From positions 992,001 to 1,056,000 of the forward strand of contig JBCAML010000005.1 in the NCBI GenBank assembly GCA_038503075.1: a DNA stretch of 64,000 nucleotides, given 5' to 3'. The stretch is from Gyromitra esculenta. Taxonomy: Eukaryota; Ascomycota; Pezizomycetes; Pezizales; Discinaceae. The notes beneath the pieces are model-generated. The model saw only the letters and a program-made list of their open reading frames with translations. It made no database searches and was not told the origin of the DNA. The position numbers and the translations under genes are program-made. Of the stretch, positions 33,023-43,500 are shown in pieces (the first letter of the stretch is position 1; each line of letters opens with the position of its first letter).

Positions 33023-35743
33023 ATGCCGCAATGGGCATCTATAAGCTCAAGGATGCCGAAGCCTGTTTTAGAGCCTCAATACTCCGCTGCCACCAGCAAT
33101 ACGAGAGTAGCAGGCCTCTGTAATACCTCGAGAGAAGTTATGCCTACCAATAATTCTGGTGGCCCCGGGATCCCCGTGAGGAGCATGGCTGCTCCAAGCA
33201 TAAAAACTCCGAACTTACCATATCCCCAGGGAAGAATTCCCCAAGGACCTGGAGGAACTCATCCAAGCCGGATGAGAAATACCCCCCACCGTCAACGGAG
33301 ACAATCTAACAAATGGCTAAAGCGTGCAATGCGCTCAGGGCCAACCAAGTTTACTCTAGATAGCAACAACAACACACGGCTCCCAGTAAACACACCAACA
33401 GCTCCAGCGCCAACTCGCTCTGCTCCAACAAGCTACAACACCGGGCCAGATCACAACATGCCAGTCCCAAGGGCAAAAAGCCCCCCCAAAGCTCCAAAGG
33501 CAATGACTCCCCAGGGTGGTGGTCCAGGCGCCCCAACCACAGGCAGGTTCAACCCAATTCAGGGTGGGAAACAACCGCCTACCGGTCCTAAAGCAGATAA
33601 AACACCTCAAAATTCCCCCAAGGGTCCTAAAGGTCAATATGGAACAGCAGGAAGAACTCGTGCCAGTAGTCACTCAAACAACAATCCGAAGAGGAAGAAG
33701 TACGTATCCGGAAAGAAATCACGGTCGCTTAGGGATAGTTTCGGCGCCACACCAGCAGGATGCAACGCTGGACCTTCAAATACTCCGCAAGCCATGCGAC
33801 CGGCCCTCCGAAAATCCCATATGCGTGGACCCATTCCAATGGCCAAACACATACTTCCTCCGAAAATACAGTCCTCCAACAACAACAAAGGAAGGAACTT
33901 GCCCCCCGGGAAAGCCTCAGGACCGCATAGCAACCACGATGTGCCCGAGTCTTCCCCGCAGTCCCGATGCTCGCAGTTGAACAGTAATCCCACTAATCCA
34001 CTTGAAAATTCCGCGAATTCGTTTAACAATCTTGCCGCAGTGATTCGTTGCAACCCCAAACACCCAGCAGCCACTCCACTCCGTGACTCAACCCAACAAC
34101 CACCTCAAGACGAGAATACCCCGGAACCTACAAATCAAGACGTTGCACCGTGGGAAAGATATTATAGAACCCCTAGGGAAGCTCCTTACAATGTCGAAGG
34201 CACAGGCGATATCTCTCTGGAGCATGGTCATCAAGTGCACCCTGCACGTCTTAACCATTTCAATAACAATCATAGTACACCTTCCCCTGAGCCAACTAGA
34301 TATTTATCTCCGCCCACCAAAAAATCAAACAGGAATATAGACGGCGGCTATAAAGATGGTGACATTATTGGTGGTACAGCGTGTGAGTTACCTGCTACTA
34401 ACAGAGGTCGCATTATGCTTGAGAAAATGGGATACACGCCTGGTACATCTCTTGGGAAATCAGGCAAGAAAGAGCCTGAACTTGCGGTCGTCATGATGAA
34501 AACGGGAAGGGGAGGGCTCGGAGGAGGCGAACCCAAAGGAGTAAGGTCATATGAGCATAGTGCGGCTATAGTTGCGGCTCCGTCGAACGGTCAAGACCTG
34601 TTACGGGAGCCGCTCATTTTGAAATATTCTGGTTATCGAAGTGAAAAGGCTCTCGGAGCTGGAGGAACTGGGGAAAATTCAGTTCAAGATAGCGTTCATG
34701 AGCTTGGTATCCTAAATCGTGGGAGTACTAAAGAACGTGTGGTCATTACCATCGATAGTGATGACGAAGAGAGCATCCACGAGGTATCACAGCAGGAGAG
34801 ACGGGAAGGAGACCAGGAGGAGTGTCAGGAGGAGGAGGAGGAGGAGGAGGAGGATCAAGATATGCAAGAGATGTGGGAGTCACAGCACCCAGGCTTGGGA
34901 GCTGAACCTGAAGTGATCGCTATCAAGGGGGACGCCGAAGATAGTAGTGAAGATGGATACCAAGATATGGATAGGGGAGATATTCATGACTGTATGGTTG
35001 ACGGCTCTCGCAGTAGCTCTTATTCCCCTCAGTTCGAACAAGCCCCCACCGCATTTCTTCCTCGAGGTTTCGATAGGGGAGATATGCATGACTGCATGGT
35101 TGACGGCTCTCGCAGTAGCTCTTATTCCCCTCAGCTCGAACAAGCCCCCACCCCATTTCTTCCTCGGGATTTCGATAGGGAAGATATGCATGACTGCATG
35201 GTTGATGGCTCTCGTAGTAGCTCTTATTCCCCTCAGCTCGAACAAGCCCCCACCACATTTCTTCCTCGAAATTTCGATACAAAAAACTCTATACCCCCCA
35301 ACGCCAATGCGCGGTCAGAGGATACGGACGTGGCGCAGAGAGGCAGTAGTAGGGGGGGGGCGGGAGAGGATCTACAGAGCCAGGAACCTCGCACAGGTGA
35401 GAAGTCCGGCGAAGTGGTGTCGCGTTGGAAGCTGCCACCGTTCCAATGCTATGCTGGTAGTTTCAGACCCACGGTGCCCATGCAGCTCTTTGACTTCCTC
35501 ATCATTGAGCGTCTTGAGCAAATAGCCTTGGGTGAGATTTTCCAGTGCATTAATTCCTTCGAGGAGGAGTCGCGCCAACTCACGGGCCCCGCCTTTAATT
35601 GCCTGCTTGTGAGATCATTTTCAAGGGTTAGGGATATGTTCATGTACGATCCACTACGTGGCGTGGACCAAGAGACGTGTGAAAAGGTCGCTAGGGAGGA
35701 ATTCGGGGCCTTGTTAGTACATCTGGCAGCAAGTAGTTGCTAG
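33023..35743 (+). CDS. G-patch domain protein (SQS1-like G-patch), paralogue 1
   Basis: A single open frame of 906 residues. Residues 1-440 are disordered, rich in Pro, Asn, Gly, Ser and basic residues. The G-patch lies at ~445-503: GDIIGGTACELP, then NRGRIMLEKMGYTPGTSLGK, then GRGGLGGG. This resembles the G-patch of SQS1-type splicing-related proteins; G-patches activate DEAH-box RNA helicases. An acidic run (GAG codons, ~nt 34815-34855) follows. Three near-identical 34-residue repeats fill residues 650-751. The last ~90 residues (MQLFDFLIIERLEQIALGE onward) look folded but are unassigned. No R3H domain is seen. The gene converges on a second G-patch gene 0.9 kb away. Confidence 0.82.
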   Translation: MPQWASISSRMPKPVLEPQYSAATSNTRVAGLCNTSREVMPTNNSGGPGIPVRSMAAPSIKTPNLPYPQGRIPQGPGGTHPSRMRNTPHRQRRQSNKWLKRAMRSGPTKFTLDSNNNTRLPVNTPTAPAPTRSAPTSYNTGPDHNMPVPRAKSPPKAPKAMTPQGGGPGAPTTGRFNPIQGGKQPPTGPKADKTPQNSPKGPKGQYGTAGRTRASSHSNNNPKRKKYVSGKKSRSLRDSFGATPAGCNAGPSNTPQAMRPALRKSHMRGPIPMAKHILPPKIQSSNNNKGRNLPPGKASGPHSNHDVPESSPQSRCSQLNSNPTNPLENSANSFNNLAAVIRCNPKHPAATPLRDSTQQPPQDENTPEPTNQDVAPWERYYRTPREAPYNVEGTGDISLEHGHQVHPARLNHFNNNHSTPSPEPTRYLSPPTKKSNRNIDGGYKDGDIIGGTACELPATNRGRIMLEKMGYTPGTSLGKSGKKEPELAVVMMKTGRGGLGGGEPKGVRSYEHSAAIVAAPSNGQDLLREPLILKYSGYRSEKALGAGGTGENSVQDSVHELGILNRGSTKERVVITIDSDDEESIHEVSQQERREGDQEECQEEEEEEEEDQDMQEMWESQHPGLGAEPEVIAIKGDAEDSSEDGYQDMDRGDIHDCMVDGSRSSSYSPQFEQAPTAFLPRGFDRGDMHDCMVDGSRSSSYSPQLEQAPTPFLPRDFDREDMHDCMVDGSRSSSYSPQLEQAPTTFLPRNFDTKNSIPPNANARSEDTDVAQRGSSRGGAGEDLQSQEPRTGEKSGEVVSRWKLPPFQCYAGSFRPTVPMQLFDFLIIERLEQIALGEIFQCINSFEEESRQLTGPAFNCLLVRSFSRVRDMFMYDPLRGVDQETCEKVAREEFGALLVHLAASSC
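34970..35275 (+). repeat. Tandem repeat, 3 x 102 bp, inside the first G-patch gene
   Basis: Units at 34970-35071, 35072-35173 and 35174-35275 encode 34 residues each. Every unit contains HDCMVDGSRSSSYSPQ and an EQAPT..FLPR ending. They differ at only a few bases, so the expansion is recent, and the reading frame is kept because 102 is a multiple of three. Confidence 0.95.
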
Positions 35744-36296
35744 AGAGAAGGTGAATGAGGAGGGCGATGAAGATTATCCGAGGCTGTATGGAAATCTTCT
35801 GCTAACCAGTAAATTGAATAGCGGTGTCGGTGGATCCGCCCGTTTGGGGGTATACAGTATGGTAGTAGGGTGTCGGGGTAATGGCAAGTAGTGCACTTGC
35901 TTGAATTTCTGTGAGTATCATTAAGCGACTGTTATTCATTTCTACTACAATTCTTTTTCCAAGTGTTTCTCATTTTCTATTCTACATTTCATGGCTAGCA
36001 GGGGTTCACAAACCAGAAAAATTTCTTTTGGACAGGTGAATTTATACTCTAGTTTGGGTTGGGGAGGGGGAGTTGGTACCAAAAAAAGTTATGACACAAT
36101 ATTCCTTATTAACCTCCTTTTTGAAACTATGGTGAAAAAACTTGTTAGAAACAAATCGTCTCCCAACCTCCAATCAAAAAAACAAGAAAAAAAATATAGA
36201 CCAGTAATTATACAACTACTCCATAAATGAATGCATTTAGCTACCAATAACATCGTCAAAGCTCATCCGCGTCCCGCCATCATAAGCTTTACTCCC
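35744..36296. other. Spacer between convergent G-patch genes
   Basis: The shared 3' flank of two tail-to-tail genes. It is AT-rich on the right with A runs. The frame 35991-36230 is lysine-rich without features. Nothing else is seen. Confidence 0.5.
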
Positions 36297-36638
36297 TCAC
36301 CAATAATCACTCTTACTCCTATTCCCGTATCCTAATGTTCCGTTATCTCTACCTCTGTGTTCTTTTCTGAGCACAGCCATGTTATACTCCCTAGCAACTA
36401 TTTGCACCAAATCTACTTCCATGAGGTACCCTAACCGTGATTTCAATTGACCCTCTGTGACCTTATTCATGCTCAGAGCAATGATATAGCTGTAGTCTAC
36501 AATGTCCAGAAGCTCCAATTCGTCGAGGTAGGAGAGTATTTGCACCATCCTCAAACGGGTCTGGTAAACACTAAGGGGAGTAGCTAACGAATACTCTATG
36601 GCCTGTTGAGGGGCAATAATATTCATTTGTTGAAACTG
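36297..36638 (-). other. In-frame continuation beyond the stop of the second G-patch gene (113 codons)
   Basis: After the TAA at 36639-36641 the same frame continues with QFQQMN and stays open for 113 codons to a TAG/TAA-type end at 36297. The residues look coding (VYQTRLRMVQILSYLDELELLDIV, split here as two helices; then LMEVDLVQIVAREYN). One explanation is a 123-nt in-frame intron (36636-36758, GTGAAC...AACAG) whose removal gives a 550-residue protein. Others are stop-codon readthrough or a nonsense mutation. The Met at 36624-36626 could also start a separate short frame. Confidence 0.55.
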
Positions 36639-38205
36639 TTAAGCGATTCCATAACTGGTTTGTTGGAAACTATTCATCCGGTTCATGTCGTTCATACCGT
36701 TCATACCATTTATTCCGGCTGGTATCATTTGAGTGGGGATCATTCGGCTCGAGTTCACCTGACTTGTGCTCGCGTGCGTCAGGAGTCTCGACTCTTTCTT
36801 TGCCAGTCCTAAACCACGATTCCCGAGCCTGATTTCAACTTTTACAGGTTCTATCAACCCGTTATCGCCGTTACCAAGTGGCGTTCCTTCTTTATAGCCC
36901 ATCTTCTCCATCATCAGGCGGCCTTTGTTAGCTTTAGGTAACTCGGATGCTTCGTCACCAACGATGTCGCCGTCTTTCAAGTGTCGGAAGACCCGTCGTG
37001 ATGATAAGGGCATACTAGACTCTTCCTGAGCTATAGGGGTTGGTGGGGAGGCAGAGCGCCGGTACGCAAATGACGCATTCGTACTTCTCCAATACTGGGT
37101 TGGATCAAGACTTTCGTTTGCCTGAGATGGCGGTCGTTCGAAAGGCGAGCGAGACTTGCCGGTGATGTTTTGGATTTCCGCGTTGATTGATCTCTCTTCT
37201 TTCTCCGGTTCCTCTTTTTCACACCCACTCTCATTCTCTATATCTTCCTCTCTCCCTTCCTCCTCCTTCACTAACCTAGCATGGTAGACTGGAGTAGGGA
37301 AACTAGCAGTGGGTTTAGGAATGCTTGAGCGATGGGATACAAAATTTAATACCCCCGGTGTCTGTAGCAATGCTGCCATCTGCGAAGCCATTGACGATCG
37401 TTGTTTAAGGGAAGGTTTTCTGAGAACATCGATTTTAGGTTCTTGGTGCTCTTTCTGCTCTAACGTATGCTGCTCTAGCTTCTGATTTTTTCCCCCTCGT
37501 TCTTTTAACACCTGCTGTTCGTTTGTTTGTTCGGTTCTTGGGGTCATGGAACGCAGCGGAGCCTTCACGTCTCCCGGGCCTTGCATGAAGACGGCTAGAC
37601 TCGAGGCCAGTTTAACACCTCCATCTTCCTCTGAATCCGAATCACCTTGATTCTTTACACTTCCCAGCCCACCGTTACTGCTAAGTTCCATTCCATTCCC
37701 TTCGGTACGCCATTTCTTGAAAAGACTAGTGATGTCTGTAGCTGCTGATCCCAGAGATCCGTTTGAAGGGCCCAATCTAACCGATTCTGCCAGATGGGGC
37801 TTAGGTTTCGTACCATCTCTACTTGACGATAAGTTCCTTTGGTGATAACTTTTTTGGGGTCCCGGTGGGAAAAGCGTGCTATTCAGCTGTTGGCTCCCTG
37901 CAAACCATGTGATACCGATCCCAGTGGGGGGTGATTTTTCTTGTAGAGACACAGATGCCATATTTTCTCGGTCTTCAGTGTAGGATGCAATTATTGCTCT
38001 CCCAGAATCAAACGGAGAATCTGGCTGCTGGAAATTTATCCGTTGATAGGTTGCTGTGAACGACAATGGGTTCTCGAGTGCACGGGTACCGACTGTAGAG
38101 GATGCATATATGTTTTTCTCTAAGCCAGTTCAATTATGACCGTTAGATGAATTCTGATATATAAAGCAAATTGATGCGTGAAATACTTGGTTCTGTAGCG
38201 TCCAT
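36639..38205 (-). CDS. G-patch domain protein (SQS1-like G-patch), paralogue 2
   Basis: The main exon 36639-38053 has no ATG at its start and begins right after a CACAG acceptor. A proposed first exon (38187-38205, ATG plus 16 nt, donor GTATTT) restores the frame and gives 477 residues. If that exon is wrong, the first internal ATG is the MASVSL methionine about 35 residues in. The N-terminal ~360 residues are disordered, with Glu/Lys-rich stretches. The G-patch (~366-425) reads GDIVGDEASELP, then NKGRLMMEKMGYKEGTPLG, then LGNRGLGL, very close to that of paralogue 1. It ends with a Met-Asn repeat (GMNGMNDMNRMN) and a stop at 36639. The frame continues in coding-like sequence beyond that stop. 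A role with an RNA helicase is inferred from the domain only. Confidence 0.8.
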
Positions 38206-39141
38206 CAAACTGTAGTATTCTAATATAGGTTGACAATCGCTGTGCAACCCCAGATCTCGCTAGTCTCTAGAGAGGATGCTGACAAGTACTAAGACAAGCT
38301 CGCTTCGAAAGAAAAATGGGTTTGGGAAATATTGATGAACTTTTGACGTGACGAGGAAAGTGATTAGGATAAGTGTTGTTGGTTATTTGTTGTTGATTTT
38401 GGTTGGTGTGTCGTGAAACGGTTTGCCTGAATTTGTGATCACCTAGTCATCACTCAATCATCACTCAACATCCCTTACCTTTTTAGCTACATTCCACCAT
38501 TAAATACTATTTCCGAGCACGTATGAAACAAAATTACATCTTTACAATTATACTAGCAAAAGGTTTGCTAACGTTCCCGAAGAAACAAGTCATAAGTAAT
38601 CACTCGTTAAACAAGCCAATTGCGAATGTTCGATTATGTAAGTTTTAAGCCTGGGCATCAATTACCAGCTACAACCAAACAGGTAGATGAAGCCAAAGCC
38701 TACATGTACTTCTTGGGGCCTCATGAAAACTCATTAGAAACTAAATTCGAATAATCAATTCCTTACCGGTACAGCATCGTTACCATCAAACCTTAATCAG
38801 CACAATCATTCCTGGCACAAGTTAAAAACAGTATGAAGCAGTACATGACCCATCTCGGTTCATAAATTCGATAATTAGCCTCAAAGATTTTCAATTTGTG
38901 GTAATTAAAAGCTTGATCCCAAGGGAGAGTCTAGCTCTATGCATAGCGGCCGAGAATTCTAGAAACACATACATTAGTTCACAGCTTCGGCAGGCAACAA
39001 GAACAATCATACCCCATCATAAACATCCCAAAGCTGACCAGAAGGATAGCAGCCACACGTACTCTTACCGGCGACTGAGATAGCTCCCCACTATGATTGT
39101 GAGCACTTTAGTAATCCATGCTTATCCCATGGAGGAGTAAC
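38206..39141. other. Spacer between G-patch paralogue 2 and the ZIP gene
   Basis: Bases 38206-38500 are the likely promoter of paralogue 2 on the minus strand. The remainder is AT-rich. TACATGTA occurs at 38701. The frame at 38898-39083 is a short shadow. Confidence 0.5.
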
Positions 39142-40557
39142 TTACTGCAAGAAATCACGGCTAAGCAACCCAACAAGTCCACCATATAGCAAAAATCCGG
39201 CAGACATGCTATCAAATACGCCGGTCAAAATCAAGGATCTTTCGCTTGCAAGGTCGTAGTCTTCGCGAACAGCTATCCCAATTGCAACGCCAATAGGGGT
39301 AGTGATGCCGTATATCGTCGAACAGACCCAAAGCTTCCAATCTCTAGAATGAAGGTCTTCAAGATCAACGCTTGCTAATCTAGAGCCGATTGCTAGACCT
39401 TCGAAAACTTGGTGGAACACAATCGCAATGAATAGCGCCGTAAATCCATCACCGGTTGACAAAGCCAAAGAAAGTCCAAGGAAAATACTGTGGAAGCAGG
39501 TACCAGCCTCTACAATCAAGATAGAAAGCAGTTCTTGCTGACGGTGGTAGCGTTGATTGACTTTATGCTCATTGGTAATGGCTGCTATTTCTACTGCCGT
39601 AAGCGGTGGAGTTTGGTTCACTGTCAATAGATCATCTTGGCAATCCATGTTCACGGGAGCTTCCTTTGAAGAATTTTCATAAGATGATACCAAGACTGGC
39701 CTATGCTCCTCGGTATGATACTGCGATCCGTCCAGGTTTGTCAGGTCAGATATCTGCAGTTCGTGAACTTCACCAATACCTGAATTTTGCTCAGCATCGA
39801 TTGAGAGCGCTTTGTCATGAAGATATTCAACCCAGCTTTTTGAAGAAAAATCAATAAGGAAAATCGCGAACATGGCTGTCATGGCGATGGCGTCCGGAAG
39901 GGATGGGTAATCTACTGTGAAGAAGTCGGAAAGGCATGGAGCAGTAAGATAAGAATGCGCTGCAGGAAGAATCTATAAAAACCCTCAGATTAGCCAAATT
40001 CACTCGAGCAGTAGCTAGACACCCTAAATAAGGATATCATGACTAATCACTTGGTCGTAATAGAACATAGAAGATATAAGGAAGCTCACGTGTATAAATG
40101 CCGTCCCAATGATAATACCAGTTCCAAAATGCTTTGTGGCCCACAGAGCCCAATGGAAAGTATTTGAGGCAATCTCAGCCATTTTTTCCTTGGTTCCCGT
40201 CAACACCGAACCGCCATCTTCTGCATGAATGTGAGCACAGGCTTCAGCCGCAAGGCGTTGTTTCTTTATTAGATGGCGCATATACACTGGCGTGTAAGCA
40301 GCTACCGAGCTTGTGACAAGCAAGACCACAAGTGAAGCAACGTGTAGCTTGAAGTCATAATCGCTGCCAACCTGACGTGAGCTACCACAAGAAGGCTTGT
40401 ATGGAGGGCCAGCAGGGTCAAGTGGCATCATCGTATGAAAGTGCTCGGAGAGATCATTCAAGTGTTCTTCCTCAGACTTGCCCTCATGAGGAATTCCATG
40501 ACGCTTCTCGAGATACACACGAGCCGCATGAGCTGCATGGGTTAAAACGCGCCGCAT
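39142..40557 (-). CDS. ZIP-family zinc/iron transporter
   Basis: Two exons (40090-40557 and 39142-39972) give 432 residues. ZIP proteins carry zinc or iron into the cytosol across the plasma or an organelle membrane. The family is clear from GTGIIIGTAFIH joined to ILPAAHSYLTAPCLSDFF, then EAGTCFHSIFLGLSLAL and FHQVFEGLAIGSRLA. The last two supply the membrane histidines and glutamate of the metal path. A hydrophilic loop with scattered His separates membrane segments 3 and 4. The end has the usual GFLLYGGLVGLL. The start is the ATG after a CCTCAG acceptor-like site. An upstream GTAAGT donor near 40701 fits a 5'-UTR intron, since no coding phase matches. The N-terminus lacks the 'PPLIT...EC' segment I associate with some relatives, so it may be incomplete. 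Confidence 0.92.
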
Positions 40558-43500
40558 GCTGAGGATGGAAAGCCCACAATCGTGCAAAAGGGTGGATGAT
40601 CGAAACCCGTGGCGGAACGGTTAGTAAAATTTATCGTCCGGAATCTATTTACAGGAGTTAATCGCAGTAAAACTCTTTAGGTACCATTAAGAGACTTACA
40701 AGTCGTAAAGTAGACGAAGTTATGCCAGATATTGCCCTTGGTAGCTTTTCCAAGCGAATGTAAGAGCTTCGACGAAATGGCTTTCTATCTCTCGTAACCC
40801 TTTCACACTTCTTTCGGAACCAGTTTCTTAGAATAATGTTCATACGGAAGGAATGATGAAGAGTGGAGGGAGTACAAGCGGAGGAGACCAACTTATGGAA
40901 AAGATAACTATCTATCTCTACTAGAATGTAGTCCCCATGCATCAAACACAAGCATTGTATATCAATTCCTTTCCAGCCACTGATCTGGCAATTTTCGACC
41001 TACTTATCCAAAAGTAGTGAAAAAATGCAGAAAAACAACACAACTACATGTAGCTATAGGCACAACATCAACGCTGCTACAGCAGGATTACCATATAATA
41101 CGCCCAGCGTTCCAAATACTTGTGTAGCTATGGTTATCGAAGGTGCAATCTCTCCTTGCAGCTACCTTTCAGCCCTTGCATTCCGAACTGCACATAAGCC
41201 CCTTCACCAACCGTCCCATTGCAACAACAAAAGCACTATGATAAACAATTTCGGTATGTTGATTATGTCCGAATAACCGAAATTTTTGGCTGATCAGGTG
41301 TAAGGGATACGAGGGTGATCGATTTCCGTATCCCATCCAAAGATCTTCATTTTTTAAATAAAAAACGCCTATATTTAACACGGTGCCGCTACTGCCGTGG
41401 AATGTCGTTATCGCGCTGGGTTTTTTTTCTGAGGATCGCCCACAGGAAAGTTTGGCATATTGACAACGTTCATGTCACTGTAACGAGGAGCAGAAGATTC
41501 GGGCATTCCCTCAACTTCCCTTCGTTTCATCACTATACTTCAAATTTGACACTCTATCGTCTAGTAGATTTCGATAAATTACAATTACCCGTAACTAAAG
41601 GTAAGCTAGGTACAATAGAAGCTGCGTTTCCGCAATTTCCACCATGATATTTACTTAGCTCCTGCGATCCACAAATTCCCACGTGCACCCTTTAACTCGC
41701 CTTTCAAACTTTAGCCCCCTAATCCAAATTCCTATCTAGAAATTTATGCCTAAACCAACCCTTATAGTTAATCCCACTACATAAAACAGTATGACGTCCA
41801 TAATACTAAACTCTCGCAAATATATATGCAGACGAAGCTAGCAGTAGAAGCCTAGGACCTGTAACCCAGAAGCAGCAAGAGTTTCGAAAAATACATAGCT
41901 TAGCTACATGTAGATATAGAGGGCGCTATGGCTCGGCCATACAACAAGTGATTCATACCACACTATCGATCATGATCAGGTAACTGCAGCAAGACCATTA
42001 CTTAGGCAACGAGTGACATTACATGACTACGTGTACCTACCCTTTTCATCCCTTCTCGCTCATAGAAACCTACATACCGATATATACTACTATATACATG
42101 TATATAGTGATATTTCATTTCACGCAACTGTATATTTTGCCGTAAGTCAGGTGAGAACCTAGCCCAGGGGGAGATATATGCCGACCCAACAAGAATAGTA
42201 AGACCACATTGTATTCGTAGCTTTGGGACGAAAGAGCTCTCGGGAGATATTAATATACAAACTCCACCAATCGGGCTCTTAGGAGCAAATATCGTACAGA
42301 TTGAACAACTAACAAATAATATTCTACGAACCCATTTCAGCACCTCATATTCCGCTCGTGCTTCACAGATATACATGCAAATACTATTCGCTCGGATGAA
42401 TAACGAAAATAGGAAGATTTCCAGTACTGCAACCAGCTTCTTTGCTACTCAAACAGATTCACTTTACCAACCAGTCGACGGTATCCGAGTTGCATACTTA
42501 TATATATATACTAGAGTTAAGATCATCAGAATCAATCGACCTACACGTGTTTGGTTTAACCAGCAAACTGCCCCATGTTCAACTAGTACTCACCTGAATG
42601 CACTCCAAGCTTACTAATCCAATTCCCAAATGAGGATATATTCTGGAGCTGCTTTCGTTTAAATCTGATTCATATGATGCCATACTATCTAAATGAGGCC
42701 AATCATCCGAGTATATGTATATATCGCCTATATATATTCGAGATGTGTTTTTCGTTACAAATTCCATGAAGATATAGGAGATACGTATACCTCCACAATA
42801 GTTTACAATAAAACGCGTATATAACAATTTTCGAGTGAGAATATGTGACAGCTAGCCCCTTAATGGGTTATGTGGTCTCTAGGCTCTAGCCAGGCTATCA
42901 ACATGACCTTCACAGAATCCAGTACATACATGTAGCTATCTTGTGTAATGGCTGCGGGATTTTAGCTGTTCCACATCATGCACGCTGCCACTCTTTCAGC
43001 TGCGCCCAGTCGTGAATTATCGGTTGCTTCAGCGACAGAGAACGCGATTACTTTCTCATGACATTGATATGATACCTGAGTGGCCCTTTATCACGTCCTT
43101 TTCTCTTTTCAAGAATCTTCAATTCGCCTGTTACTCACAGCGCATCACCACTCAGGATCCATTCATTCTAACTTTCATAGAAGCACGAAATCAACATCCA
43201 GTGGAGCTATCGCGCCATTAATTCGACCAGTCGACATCAATCTGCCATATATATATATGCGTATAACGCTCCTACGATTCCTTTATGACGATTAGAGAGA
43301 AAATTGTGTTTAATATGCGCATTACAAGGGTTGAAAGATGAGCGAAAAAGCCCGGTGACTCCTTCCGTCGAACAATATTCATCCTCCCGTTAACGATAGT
43401 AGCGGGCTGATGTTTAAATCAAAGCGACAGGGCAGCGCTCCCCCCCCCATCCCCCCTAGTGAGCGAGGTGACCAACTAAACCTTGGCCCGTGATATCAAT

